Positions 27,399-36,373 of a DNA stretch of 64,000 bases are shown piece after piece. The notes under the pieces were generated by a model, which saw nothing but the letters and a program-made list of their open reading frames with translations, had not been told where the DNA came from and ran no database searches. How positions within the stretch are numbered: position 1 is the first letter of the stretch; the number at the start of each line of letters is the position of its first letter. Origin of the DNA: Nitrosomonas sp. (lineage in GTDB: Bacteria > Pseudomonadota > Gammaproteobacteria > Burkholderiales > Nitrosomonadaceae); assembly GCA_024281675.1 (NCBI GenBank), contig JAMXAG010000002.1, positions 248,001 through 312,000 on the forward strand, in the 5' to 3' direction. Position numbers and translations under genes: made by a program.

Positions 27399-28188
27399 AT
27401 ATATCGTTTCGGTTATTCAGAATATCGGTCACCGCGTTATTGAGAGTATTTGGCGTCTTGGTGTTGGCAGTCGTTTCTTTCTGCTGGTATTGTTAAAATC
27501 CGGTACTAGTCTGCGCCGTTTTAACCTGGTGATACGGGAGTTATATTTTACCGGCGTACTTTCTTTGATCATTATTGTGGTTTCCGGTCTTTTCGTCGGT
27601 ATGGTATTAGGACTGCAAGGTTATGAAACTTTACAGAAATATGGCTCTGAATCGGCGGTAGGTACTTTGGTCGCACTATCTTTGGTGCGAGAATTGGGAC
27701 CTGTAGTCGCGGCACTACTTTTTGCTAGCCGCGCCGGCTCTGCAATTACTGCGGAAATTGGTCTGATGAAAGCCACGGAGCAATTAGCGGCAATGGGTTT
27801 GATGGCCGTAGATCCAGTGGCGCGTGTAGTTGCCCCTCGTTTCTGGGCAGGCGTGATTTCCATGCCACTGTTGGCCGCAATATTTTCCGTGATGGGGGTT
27901 TTAGGCGGTTATTTGGTGACGGTGGTGTTTATCGGCGTAGACCAAGGTACATACTGGTCACAGATGCAAAGTGCGGTAGATTTTCGCTTTGATATTCTGA
28001 ATGGATTTATTAAGAGCTGTTTTTTTGGTGTAGCCATTGCTGCGATTGCAGTATTTGAAGGGTATGATGCACCGCCTACGGCGGAAGGCGTATCGGGCGC
28101 GACCACACGCACCGTGGTTACTTCATCGCTTGCCATTTTGGGATTAGATTTTATCTTGACCGCTTTCATGTTTAGAGGAGTAAGTTAA
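27391..28188 (+). CDS. mlaE: MlaE, phospholipid ABC permease
   Basis: Inner-membrane permease of the Mla system, 265 residues with about five hydrophobic segments. It shows the family motifs FVGMVLGLQGYETLQKYG, LSLVRELGPVVAALLFASRAGSAITAEIGLMKATEQLAAM and FFGVAIAAIAVFEGYDAPPTAEGVSGATTR (here quoted in pieces: EGYDAPPTAEGV lies near the C-terminus). The start overlaps mlaF and the stop touches mlaD, so the three genes form one unit. Confidence 0.96.
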   Translation: MSKYIVSVIQNIGHRVIESIWRLGVGSRFFLLVLLKSGTSLRRFNLVIRELYFTGVLSLIIIVVSGLFVGMVLGLQGYETLQKYGSESAVGTLVALSLVRELGPVVAALLFASRAGSAITAEIGLMKATEQLAAMGLMAVDPVARVVAPRFWAGVISMPLLAAIFSVMGVLGGYLVTVVFIGVDQGTYWSQMQSAVDFRFDILNGFIKSCFFGVAIAAIAVFEGYDAPPTAEGVSGATTRTVVTSSLAILGLDFILTAFMFRGVS

Positions 28189-28643
28189 TGCAGCGGACAA
28201 CTTTGGATTTATGGGTTGGTATATTTGTCATCATCGGCATTGCCGCATTAATGATACTGAGTCTTAAGGTCGGTAATTTGAATCTGAGTGGTTCAACACA
28301 AAGTTATGTGATCACTGGAAATTTTGAAAACATCGGTGGCCTTAAAGTCCGTGCACCCGTCAAAAGTGCTGGTGTAGTAGTCGGACGTGTCACCAATATC
28401 CAATTTAGTACACAGACCTATGATGCCATTGTAACCATGGATATGGATAGCCGTTTTCTTTTTCCAAAAGACACCTTTGCCAGCATTCTGACATCCGGGT
28501 TGCTTGGTGAACAATATATCGGTTTGTCCGCTGGAGGCGAGGGAGTCATGCTAAAAGAAGGCGACAAGATCATGAAAACCAACTCAGCGATGGTATTGGA
28601 GGAATTGATAGGACGTTTCTTGTTTGATAAAGCATCAGAATAA
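28188..28643 (+). CDS. mlaD: MlaD, MCE-domain phospholipid-binding protein
   Basis: Periplasmic, inner-membrane-anchored ring protein that binds phospholipid for the Mla pump. At 151 residues it has an N-terminal transmembrane helix (VGIFVIIGIAALMILSLKVG), then the MCE domain with GNFENIGGLKVRAPVKSAGVVVGRV and ILTSGLLGEQYIGLSAG. The start shares its first base with the stop of mlaE. mlaC and mlaB normally follow; here an insertion-sequence remnant follows instead. Confidence 0.95.
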   Translation: MQRTTLDLWVGIFVIIGIAALMILSLKVGNLNLSGSTQSYVITGNFENIGGLKVRAPVKSAGVVVGRVTNIQFSTQTYDAIVTMDMDSRFLFPKDTFASILTSGLLGEQYIGLSAGGEGVMLKEGDKIMKTNSAMVLEELIGRFLFDKASE

Positions 28644-28740
28644 AGTTTAGCAAGAGAATTCCCTTTTATTCGGAAATCCTAGTAACAGTGTCTGTGAATA
28701 AAAGTATTGCTTCTCTAATCTGCGATACTGAACCGCTTCA

Positions 28741-28977
28741 ACAAATGTGTTGATACATCGCTTCTGCGTCAGGTAATCTGGCAATCAATCGGATGCTGCA
28801 GAACAATCATTGCTTCTCCACCGGGATTGCAAACTCAACCGGCAAACCATAACCATCGACCGCTAAATGGATTTTTGTGGTACTCATCCGCTGATGGCTT
28901 ACGATTCTTGATACTGCATTCGTACTATGCTGATGTGCTTTAACGTAGCTGCTATCTAAATTTCCACTCACAAAATC
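28741..28977 (-). pseudogene. degraded IS5-family transposase fragment
   Basis: Read on the minus strand, one frame gives DFVSGNLDSSYVKAHQHS, a gap, then STTKIHLAVDGYGLPVEFAI, which is the DDE core of IS5-group transposases. After that the match continues only by shifting frame twice: GGEA then DCSAAS, then IARLPDAEAMY, as in the conserved GGEVHD-SAA-LI-LP region. There are at least two frameshifts and stops, and both ends of the gene are missing, so it is a dead remnant. A motif TTTTGCAAAGGCCTC at 29065-29079 might be a surviving terminal repeat; this is uncertain. Confidence 0.75.
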
Positions 28978-29126
28978 TAGTGTCTTGTCTTATGTCTTTA
29001 TATGCTGCCTAAATTCTATGTCAGTAATCAATTATTGACGCTACCGCAGTAAAAGTCTGAGAAGTTTTGCAAAGGCCTCATTTTGTTTTAAATTAGCAAA
29101 ATGCCAGCAAAAATCTAGATTTTCAT

Positions 29127-30560
29127 CTAAAAATTTAGCAAATCTTTACCCCACATTTCAAGTGTATTTAATATTTGTCCAGCGTTTTCATTCGTTTTAT
29201 GCGTCTCCCGTAATAACGCGATCTGTGCTGAAAATTCATCAAAAATAATATTTCCACCGCAATCATTTTTTGTCAGACGTTGTAGGCGTATGTGTTTCCA
29301 ATGTTCCATTTCTTCAAGTGTCAATGTTTCCGGCCAGTTTCGAGCGCGGTAGCGAAATAGCAGTTTGGGAAGTCGTTTGTCATGAAAATTAAATTTGTAT
29401 TCCGCCAGTTCTTGCGGTGAAGCGCGTCGTATTTGTGCTAGTAACGCAATATCTGCATTGTTCAGAAAGCCTTCATACAGGGCTATATCGACATCATTGG
29501 GAGGTTCAAATTCATGATTGGTGTACGCGGTGGCCACACGTTGGAAAAAATCGGGGACTGCACATAAGGTTTGCCAGTGGTTGTGGCACTTATCCAGATC
29601 AAGTGCGATGCGCTCTATAGTCTGATGATCAAGCGTATTGCGTGGTGCCAGCGCAGGACATTTGTTGATTTTTATCGATTTGACCGGCAGTCGTTGCATT
29701 CCTTCGGGCAATTCGTCGTTGCGGGTAAACAGCAATTCGCTCAAGCTATCTACATCCAGCGATAAGAACATGTCCGGGTTATGGCGTAAATCGTACACGA
29801 GTACGCTGTTGTTGTTGCCGGGTTCCAGGATCAACGGCATGACCAGCGAAGTGCAACCTGTTTGGGTCGGGTACATGCGTGTTGTGTGCAATACGGGATT
29901 GTGGGTAGTTAAGTCAAGCTGGGCTGCGGCTTTGCGTTTGTCGCGTAGTTGCAACAACCAATCGTACAGGCGTGGTTGCTGCATACGCAGCAGACGCGCT
30001 AAGGCAATGGTGGCACGTACATCGGATAAGGCATCGTGTGCGGATTCATGTAGAATGCCGTTGGCAGCAACCAGGTCCTCCAGGCGAAAACTAGGTTGAC
30101 CGTCTTCATGCCGTGGCCATGCGATTCCGGCCGGGCGCAGCGCATATGTCATACGCACCAGATCAATGATATCCCAGCGTGAATTGCCTTGCTGCCATTC
30201 ACGTGCATAGGGGTCATAGAAATTGCGGTACAGCGTAAAACGCGTGATTTCATCGTCAAAACGCAGTGAGTTATAGCCGACACCACAAGTGTTCGGTTGC
30301 GAAAATTCGGTATGAATGCGCGCAATAAATTCCGGTTCTGGTAACCCTTTTTCATCAGCTAGCTGCGGTGTGATGCCGGTGAGCAAGCAGGCTTCCGGAT
30401 GAGGCAGGAAATCGCGAGCTGGCTTGCAGTAAATAACTAGCGGTTCGCCGATTTCGTTTAGTGCTTCATCGGTGCGGATGCCGGCAAACTGCGCAGGCCG
30501 ATCGCGTCTGGGATCGGCGCCAAACGTTTCATAGTCATGCCAATAAAATGTGATGGGCAT
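29127..30560 (-). CDS. sbcB: exonuclease I
   Basis: Degrades single-stranded DNA 3' to 5' in mismatch repair and recombination. The 477-residue protein begins with the DEDD exonuclease site (HDYETFGADPRRDRPAQFAGIRTD) and has the ExoIII motif (HDALSDVRATIALARLL) near residue 190, then the ExoI-specific C-terminal region of SH3-like and helical parts: LALDxDKCxxNH-type region at IALDLDKCHNHWQ and FRYRARNWPETLTLEE. Full length and normal. It reads toward the IS remnant. Confidence 0.95.
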   Translation of the reverse strand: MPITFYWHDYETFGADPRRDRPAQFAGIRTDEALNEIGEPLVIYCKPARDFLPHPEACLLTGITPQLADEKGLPEPEFIARIHTEFSQPNTCGVGYNSLRFDDEITRFTLYRNFYDPYAREWQQGNSRWDIIDLVRMTYALRPAGIAWPRHEDGQPSFRLEDLVAANGILHESAHDALSDVRATIALARLLRMQQPRLYDWLLQLRDKRKAAAQLDLTTHNPVLHTTRMYPTQTGCTSLVMPLILEPGNNNSVLVYDLRHNPDMFLSLDVDSLSELLFTRNDELPEGMQRLPVKSIKINKCPALAPRNTLDHQTIERIALDLDKCHNHWQTLCAVPDFFQRVATAYTNHEFEPPNDVDIALYEGFLNNADIALLAQIRRASPQELAEYKFNFHDKRLPKLLFRYRARNWPETLTLEEMEHWKHIRLQRLTKNDCGGNIIFDEFSAQIALLRETHKTNENAGQILNTLEMWGKDLLNF

Positions 30561-30678
30561 TGTGCTTTTGAATTAGAGAAATTACGGCCTAGTAAAAACG
30601 TATTGTGCAACTAGCTTGTTGTGTAATTATAGTGGTATCTTACGCAAAATTTTTTAAATCAAAAAAGGAAAACACACG

Positions 30679-31065
30679 ATGGCACGTCAACTCATCAGCT
30701 CAGGTTCTACATTTGAACAGGAAATCGGCTATTCGCGCGCGGTGGTGGAGGGAAATTGGGTTCTGGTATCTGGCACCACCGGTTTTGATTACAGTAAAAT
30801 GACCATTTCTGATGATCTACTCGAACAGGCGGAGCAATGTTTCAAAAACATCGATACGGTATTGAAGCAAGCTGGATCCAGCATGAAAGATGTGGTGCGT
30901 GTTACATACGTGTTTCCAAATACTGAAGATTTCCCCAAATGCTGGCCGATTATGCGTAAGTATCTGGGCGATGTCAGGCCATCGGCTATGATGTTAGCGG
31001 CTGGCTTGTCCGATCCACGTATGAAAATTGAAATTCAAGTCACAGCATATCGTGATCGTGGCTAA
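30679..31065 (+). CDS. RidA/YjgF family protein
   Basis: Small trimeric family whose RidA members hydrolyse reactive enamine or imine intermediates. The 128 residues contain WVLVSGTTGFDYS, LEQAEQCFKNIDTVLKQAGSSMKDVVRVTYVF and MMLAAGLSDPRMKIEIQVTAY, matching the family's GN-x-V-x-SG and QV-x-xNI-x-x-L pattern. The key Arg lies near SDPRMKIEI but differs from canonical RidA, so it may be a Rid subgroup with another substrate. An A-rich leader with AAAGGAAAAC precedes the ATG. Confidence 0.88.
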   Translation: MARQLISSGSTFEQEIGYSRAVVEGNWVLVSGTTGFDYSKMTISDDLLEQAEQCFKNIDTVLKQAGSSMKDVVRVTYVFPNTEDFPKCWPIMRKYLGDVRPSAMMLAAGLSDPRMKIEIQVTAYRDRG

Positions 31066-31204
31066 TCATCTAATAGGAATTAGTGATTAAAATTTTCTAA
31101 AATCCGCAAATTTTTCTCGTACGCTGTTTTCGATTCACTATTCTTGAAATCTTCCATCTAAGAATTTATCGAGCTATGCCGTTAAGTTCTTCATGCTATT
31201 CGAA

Positions 31205-31255
31205 GCAACTTGAAGCTCTATTTTTATTGCTGATGAAAATAAAACTTCAAGTTGC
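31205..31255. repeat. long palindrome just upstream of pilC
   Basis: Outer arms GCAACTTGAAG (31205-31215) and CTTCAAGTTGC (31245-31255) are exact inverted copies. Inside them TTTTATT and AATAAAA pair as well, so the whole can fold into a long stem with a small loop and one asymmetric bulge. It ends 48 bases before the pilC start, without a T tract, so it may be regulatory or an mRNA-stabilising hairpin. Confidence 0.55.
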
Positions 31256-31303
31256 CACATTTTGAAGTAATTACTTTTTGAATTGATCTGGAGCCGATTA
31301 ATT

Positions 31304-32548
31304 ATGGCATCAACTATCTCCGCGCGAGCAGAAAAGACAGAAAAGAAAGTCAAGCAAGCCAAGCAATATAACTATTTGTGGGAAGGTAAGGATCGATTCG
31401 GTAAAGAGGTCAAAGGGGAGATGCGTGCCGCTGGAACCGTTATTATTAATTCTGCGCTGCGTCGTCAGGGTATTAAAGTTACTAAAATTAAAAAAGCACC
31501 TTCTGGTGGAAAGATAACTGATAAAGATATTACTTTATTCACGCGTCAGTTAGCAACGATGATGAAATCAGGGGTGCCACTATTGCAGGCTTTTGATATC
31601 GTTGGGAAAGGGCATAGTAACCACGCGGTTGCCAAGTTGCTTCTAGATATAAAAGCAGAAGTGGAAACCGGTAGTAATCTAGCGAATGCGTTCCGGAAAT
31701 ATCCACTCTATTTTGATTCATTATTTTGTAATCTGGTCGAAGCGGGGGAAGCAGCGGGTATTTTGGATGGCTTGCTGGATCGCTTGGCTACATATAAAGA
31801 AAAAATCCAGGCGATTAAGGGGAAAATTAAATCGGCGCTTTTTTATCCTATTTCAATTATTGTAGTTGCGTTTATTATTACCGCAGTCATTATGATCTTT
31901 GTGATTCCCGCGTTTAAAGACTTATTCGAGGGATTTGGTGCTGATCTGCCTACACCAACACTCGTGGTGATGGCTGCTTCAGATTTCTTTGTGGCCTATT
32001 GGTGGGCAATTATTGGTGTTTTGGGTGGAGGGGGGTATGCGTTTTTTTATACTTGGAAGCGCTCAATACCAATGCAGCGTTTTATGGATCGTTTGCTACT
32101 AAAAATCCCTATTTTTGGTGAAATCATCCGTAAAGCGACAATTGCACGTTGGTCTCGAACACTTTCAACTATGTTTGCAGCAGGAGTACCTCTAGTGGAG
32201 TCATTAGATTCTGTGGCTGGTGCAGCGGGTAACTATGTTTATTATGAAGCCACAAAAAAGATTCAACTAGAAGTGAGTACAGGTAATAGTTTGATGTCTT
32301 CCATGACGAACAGTGAAGTATTTTCTAGCATGGTTATACAGATGGTTGCAATCGGAGAAGAATCCGGTTCTCTTGACTCAATGCTGAGTAAAGTTGCTGA
32401 TTTTTATGAGGCAGAAGTCGATGATGCGGTGGCCGCGCTTTCCAGTTTGATGGAGCCGGTTATCATGGTAGTGCTGGGAACATTGATTGGCGGTATGGTT
32501 GTCGCAATGTACTTACCTATCTTTAAAATGGGTATGGTGGTTAGCTAA
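31304..32548 (+). CDS. pilC: PilC, type IV pilus inner-membrane platform protein
   Basis: Membrane platform that couples the pilus ATPases to fibre assembly and retraction. From MASTISARAEK the product has 414 residues: a basic N-terminal cytoplasmic part (YNYLWEGKDRFGKEVKGEMRA), the first T2SSF domain with FTRQLATMMKSGVPLLQAFDIV, three hydrophobic segments near residues 180, 225 and 385, and the second domain with RWSRTLSTMFAAGVPLVESL. An in-frame TTG 7 codons upstream was not chosen; GGAG lies 14 bases before this ATG. pilB is not upstream, where it usually lies. Confidence 0.94.
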   Translation: MASTISARAEKTEKKVKQAKQYNYLWEGKDRFGKEVKGEMRAAGTVIINSALRRQGIKVTKIKKAPSGGKITDKDITLFTRQLATMMKSGVPLLQAFDIVGKGHSNHAVAKLLLDIKAEVETGSNLANAFRKYPLYFDSLFCNLVEAGEAAGILDGLLDRLATYKEKIQAIKGKIKSALFYPISIIVVAFIITAVIMIFVIPAFKDLFEGFGADLPTPTLVVMAASDFFVAYWWAIIGVLGGGGYAFFYTWKRSIPMQRFMDRLLLKIPIFGEIIRKATIARWSRTLSTMFAAGVPLVESLDSVAGAAGNYVYYEATKKIQLEVSTGNSLMSSMTNSEVFSSMVIQMVAIGEESGSLDSMLSKVADFYEAEVDDAVAALSSLMEPVIMVVLGTLIGGMVVAMYLPIFKMGMVVS

Positions 32549-32593
32549 ATCAACACGAATTCATTCTATAGTTTTGCTGTTTTAAAATCATTC

Positions 32594-33457
32594 ATGACAA
32601 CATTTGCTGCCCAGCTACAAGATGAGACCTTTTTATGGGTCTCGTTGGTTTCTATCATTGGGTTGATGGTCGGAAGTTTTCTCAATGTCGTTATCTATCG
32701 ATTGCCGGAAATGACAAAGAGAAGTTGGTTGCAACAATGTGCGGAATTACGTGGAGAAACGGCTCCAGTATTTGCAAAATTTAACTTAATGATTCCACGC
32801 TCTGCGTGTATTTACTGTGGGCATAAGATAACTGCCCTAGAGAATATTCCTATTATCAGCTATCTTGTATTGCGTGGGCGCTGTAAGCAATGCAAAAAAC
32901 ATATTTCGTTACGCTATCCTTTTGTTGAGGCTGTGACAGCATTGATGAGTGGTCTTGTGGCCTGGCATTTTGGTTTTAGTTTATTAGCATTAGCTGCATT
33001 GATTTTTGTTTGGGCGTTAATTGTACTAGCAGTGATAGACCTAGACACTCAGCTATTACCAGACGATATTACGTTGCCATTGTTATGGTTAGGTATCCTG
33101 ATCAATTTGAACAATGGTTTTACTGATATTCACGGTGCGGTTATAGGCGCAGTAGTTGGTTACCTATCGTTATGGTCAACTTATTGGTGTTTTAAGTTGA
33201 TAACAGGTAAAGAGGGTATGGGATATGGTGATTTTAAGTTGCTGGCAGCAATTGGTGCATGGCTGGGATGGGGGATGTTACCCATCGTTATTGTTTTCTC
33301 ATCACTGATGGGTGCCGTTGTGGGTATTGGCTTAATCATGAGTGCTAGACACAATAAGAATATGCCTATTCCATTTGGTCCTTATTTAGTGAGCGGAGCC
33401 CTGATTGCTTTGTTTGTGGGTAATGATATTAATCAACTATATCTTAGCTTATTTTAA
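32594..33457 (+). CDS. pilD: PilD, prepilin peptidase/N-methyltransferase
   Basis: Inner-membrane aspartyl protease that cleaves and N-methylates prepilins and pseudopilins. In 287 residues: GSFLNVVIYRLP, the zinc motif pair CIYCGHKI and CKQCKKHI, IPIISYLVLRGRC, and the catalytic Asp residues in VIDLDTQLLPDD and GYGDFKLLAAIGAWLG. About eight hydrophobic segments. It follows pilC after 45 bases and coaE starts three bases past its stop, the standard pilC-pilD-coaE order. Confidence 0.96.
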   Translation: MTTFAAQLQDETFLWVSLVSIIGLMVGSFLNVVIYRLPEMTKRSWLQQCAELRGETAPVFAKFNLMIPRSACIYCGHKITALENIPIISYLVLRGRCKQCKKHISLRYPFVEAVTALMSGLVAWHFGFSLLALAALIFVWALIVLAVIDLDTQLLPDDITLPLLWLGILINLNNGFTDIHGAVIGAVVGYLSLWSTYWCFKLITGKEGMGYGDFKLLAAIGAWLGWGMLPIVIVFSSLMGAVVGIGLIMSARHNKNMPIPFGPYLVSGALIALFVGNDINQLYLSLF

Positions 33458-33460
33458 GCT

Positions 33461-34066
33461 ATGACCTTTGTTGTTGGTCTAACGGGTGGTATTGGGTGTG
33501 GCAAATCGACCGTCAGTAGATTGTTTGCTGATCTAGGGATTACGATTGTTGATACTGATATTCTTGCAAAGAAATTTACTGAAGTGAATGGATTGGCCGT
33601 CAACGCAATTCGAGAGGCTTTTGGAGACGGTTGCATTAATTCTGTCGGTGCAGTTGATAGGGTTAAAATGCTTGACTTAATTTTTTCTGATAATAATGCA
33701 CGAACTAGGTTAGAGAAAATCCTACATCCTCTTATTCTTAAAGAGGTAACAATTCAAATCAAGGAAATCACTGAGGCTTACATTATTATTGTTGTACCAT
33801 TACTATTTGAAACGCATGATTATGACAATACTGTTGAGCGTGTCTTAGTAGTAGATTGCAGTGAATCTCTACAATTGTTACGTACGATGACGAGGAGTCG
33901 ATTGTCAGAAGAAAAAGTGAAAGCAATTATGGCAACACAAGTAACAAGACAGCGACGCCTGCAGCTAGCTGATGATATTATTACTAACGATCATGATATT
34001 GATTCTTTAAAGAGACAGGTACTCACTTTACACAAAAAATACTTAATTTTTGCCAAGGGAAAATAA
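33461..34066 (+). CDS. coaE: dephospho-CoA kinase
   Basis: Last step of coenzyme A synthesis: phosphorylates the 3'-OH of dephospho-CoA. The 201-residue protein has the P-loop GLTGGIGCGKST at 7-18, DTDILAKK with the substrate-binding Asp, LEKILHPLI and VPLLFETHDYD. Its ATG lies three bases after the pilD stop, so the two are one transcript. No ribosome binding site is clear, suggesting coupling to pilD. Confidence 0.95.
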   Translation: MTFVVGLTGGIGCGKSTVSRLFADLGITIVDTDILAKKFTEVNGLAVNAIREAFGDGCINSVGAVDRVKMLDLIFSDNNARTRLEKILHPLILKEVTIQIKEITEAYIIIVVPLLFETHDYDNTVERVLVVDCSESLQLLRTMTRSRLSEEKVKAIMATQVTRQRRLQLADDIITNDHDIDSLKRQVLTLHKKYLIFAKGK

Positions 34067-34150
34067 GTTTAGGTTAGAGTTAATAGCAGAAAGAGGAGAT
34101 GCCCTAGATTTTATGTAGGCAATATTTAAAGATTTTTGAAAACCAATGAT

Positions 34151-34531
34151 TTATTTTCTGTAAGTCCATGACCTATGAGCAATAAAAGTTAAGAGGGGCA
34201 TGATGCAAAAAGAAATAGCAACACCGATGAGGTAATGCCACTTCAAAGCCTCACTGACAGCAATTGCCAAAATGGAAATGGCCAACCCTATCAGAGATAC
34301 GGTAAAAAACCGCAGATAACGTTGACGCGTCAAGGTAGTTTGAAATGACCAGTGACTGTTTGCCCAGAATGAAAAAAGGTTGGCACAAATAAAAGCAATG
34401 GCGTTTGCTGGCATCGGATGGACAGAGAAAATTTCGACCAAACCAGTAACAATTACCAAATGTATGATCGTGTTAAAGACACCAATCAAAGAAAATCCAG
34501 TAAGCTGTCGCCCCGTTTCTCGATCAATCAT
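34151..34531 (-). CDS. GtrA-like membrane protein
   Basis: Small membrane protein of 126 residues with four hydrophobic segments, of the GtrA/DPMS family that is thought to flip undecaprenyl-linked sugars. Visible: FSLIGVFNTIIHLVIV, NAIAFICANLFSFWANSHWSF and PLLTFIAHRSWTY, which is the family end motif. The ATG (34531) overlaps the stop of the glycosyltransferase by 8 bases, so the pair is translationally coupled. A longer in-frame extension would overlap the neighbour heavily and is not protein-like. Confidence 0.85.
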   Translation of the reverse strand: MIDRETGRQLTGFSLIGVFNTIIHLVIVTGLVEIFSVHPMPANAIAFICANLFSFWANSHWSFQTTLTRQRYLRFFTVSLIGLAISILAIAVSEALKWHYLIGVAISFCIMPLLTFIAHRSWTYRK

Positions 34532-35477
34532 GCGTGTCTTGTTTGCCGTAACGTTGCCTAACGATATAAATGGATCTTTGTTTGCTTTCGCTGTATATTC
34601 GCCCGATATATTCACCCAAAACACCGATCCCCATGAGCTGAACGCCACCGAGAAAAAGTACTGCTGTTAACAATGAAGCATAACCCGGTATGTCAACACC
34701 AAGCACCAAGGTTTTTAAAACAATCCAGCAACCATACACAAGTGACAAAATGGCTACAGTAAATCCGGCATAAGCCCATATGGCTAATGGTACGGTACTA
34801 AAACTGGTTATGCCTTCTAATGCCAGTAACCACAATCGACGTGGATTAAAAGTTGATTTTCCAGTTTTACGTGGTTCAACGACAAAATCGACGATGGTTT
34901 GTTTAAACCCTATCCAAGCAAACAAACCTTTCATAAAACGTCGACGTTCCGGCAGTTGTTTAAGCGCCTCTACAACCCGTCTATCCATTAAGCGAAAATC
35001 ACCAACATCGCGAGGAATAGCGCATTCCGAGATGCGATTATGTAAGCGATAAAATTTCTGTGTGATATATCGCTGGAGCGGATAATCCATTTCACGTGAA
35101 GTGCGCCGTGCCAACACAGCATCGTAACCATTTTTCCACTGTCTTACCATTTCAATGATTAATTCGGGCGGATGTTGCAAATCGGCATCGAGCGGAACAA
35201 TGGCATCACCTAGTGCAATATCTAGGCCTGCTGTCAACGCTGCTTCTTTACCAAAGTTACGTGAAAGCTCTAAAACAACAATGTTTCGATTGCGAGCTGC
35301 ATGTTGACAGAGTATCGCTAGAGTATTATCACGACTACCATCATCGACACAAATAATTTCATAATGAAACTCATTGAGTTGCGCCAAAGTATTCTCTAGG
35401 CGCTCAAATAATGCATCAAGTCCCTCTTCTTCATTGAAGCAGGGAATAACAATCGATAGATGCTGAAATGATGTCAT
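34524..35477 (-). CDS. GtrB-type undecaprenyl-phosphate glycosyltransferase
   Basis: Family 2 glycosyltransferase of 317 residues that loads a sugar onto undecaprenyl phosphate. N-terminal GT-A domain: LSIVIPCFNEEEGLDALF, IICVDDGSRDNT, VVLELSRNFGKEAAL, and DAIVPLDADLQHPPELI with the DxD-like metal site. Two C-terminal transmembrane helices follow, with GVLGEYIGRIYSESK near the end, as in GtrB/ArnC/DPM1 proteins. Partner is the overlapping gtrA-like gene; the third, specific transferase is not in the window. The start was set at the ATG of MTSFQHL. Confidence 0.9.
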   Translation of the reverse strand: MTSFQHLSIVIPCFNEEEGLDALFERLENTLAQLNEFHYEIICVDDGSRDNTLAILCQHAARNRNIVVLELSRNFGKEAALTAGLDIALGDAIVPLDADLQHPPELIIEMVRQWKNGYDAVLARRTSREMDYPLQRYITQKFYRLHNRISECAIPRDVGDFRLMDRRVVEALKQLPERRRFMKGLFAWIGFKQTIVDFVVEPRKTGKSTFNPRRLWLLALEGITSFSTVPLAIWAYAGFTVAILSLVYGCWIVLKTLVLGVDIPGYASLLTAVLFLGGVQLMGIGVLGEYIGRIYSESKQRSIYIVRQRYGKQDTHD

Positions 35478-35506
35478 TATTGGCAATAATAGGATACTCT
35501 CACTTG

Positions 35507-36124
35507 TTAATATTCTACCGGCAGTGGGTCAAGTGCACGCCACAAATACCATGTAGCCACTGAGCGCCAGGGACGCCAAGGCAAGGCAATTTCTTTCATC
35601 TTTTTCTTGTCAATCGGTTGATTATCATTGTAGTAACGACTAATCGCGCGCTGCAAGCCGATATCGTCCAACGGTAACACATCGGGTCGTTGCATATGGA
35701 AAATCAGAAACATCTCTGCCGTCCATCGACCGATGCCTTTGATTTGAGTTAACTCCATGATCAATGCTTGATCGGTAAATACTGCCCAAGCACGTTCGGG
35801 TTGTGGGGTGTTAGTGAAATACCGGGCTAAATCTCTTATATAGGCTACTTTTTGTCTCGATAACCCACACGATCGCAATAACTCATCTTGCGATGCAAGA
35901 ATTGTAGCTGGTGAAAATCCAGTCATATTACCCATGACCTTTTGCCAAACACTTTCTGCTGCTTTAACAGAAATCTGCTGTCCCACGATTGAGCGCGCTA
36001 GCGTAGTGAATGCGCAGCCGCGCGATGCAATTTTCTCTTGCTTAAAACAACGAATCAGATCCCGCAATACAGCATCGTTTTGCGCCAGTTCTTTTGTTGC
36101 TTGTTTCCAATAGCTGGGTGTCAT
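35507..36124 (-). CDS. DNA-3-methyladenine glycosylase 2 (AlkA-like, HhH-GPD)
   Basis: Base-excision DNA glycosylase for alkylated bases. The 205-residue protein has ARSIVGQQISVKAAESVW near residue 45, the helix-hairpin-helix LTQIKGIGRWTAEMFLIF and the catalytic Asp region RPDVLPLDDIGLQRAI. It lacks the N-terminal AlkA/Ada domains, so it is the short single-domain type common in bacteria. Stands apart from neighbours; no Ada regulator is present. Confidence 0.9.
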   Translation of the reverse strand: MTPSYWKQATKELAQNDAVLRDLIRCFKQEKIASRGCAFTTLARSIVGQQISVKAAESVWQKVMGNMTGFSPATILASQDELLRSCGLSRQKVAYIRDLARYFTNTPQPERAWAVFTDQALIMELTQIKGIGRWTAEMFLIFHMQRPDVLPLDDIGLQRAISRYYNDNQPIDKKKMKEIALPWRPWRSVATWYLWRALDPLPVEY

Positions 36125-36373
36125 TTGACAAAATGCGATACGTGAAAAAGCTTCAGTATAGCAAGATTAAGGAAGTTTAATAATTACGTACATTGTCATT
36201 ATCAATGTAGTGCAACGAAAACCTCACATTAAACATTCAATTCTTCTTCTATCCTACTTATTTATCTAAAGAATTACAATTACTTCGCTCTGATCAATGT
36301 GCTCTTAAGTTGTTGTCACATAAACAATAAATGTCCCAATATTTGCTTGACGAGATCATTTTTTTTGATTAAA

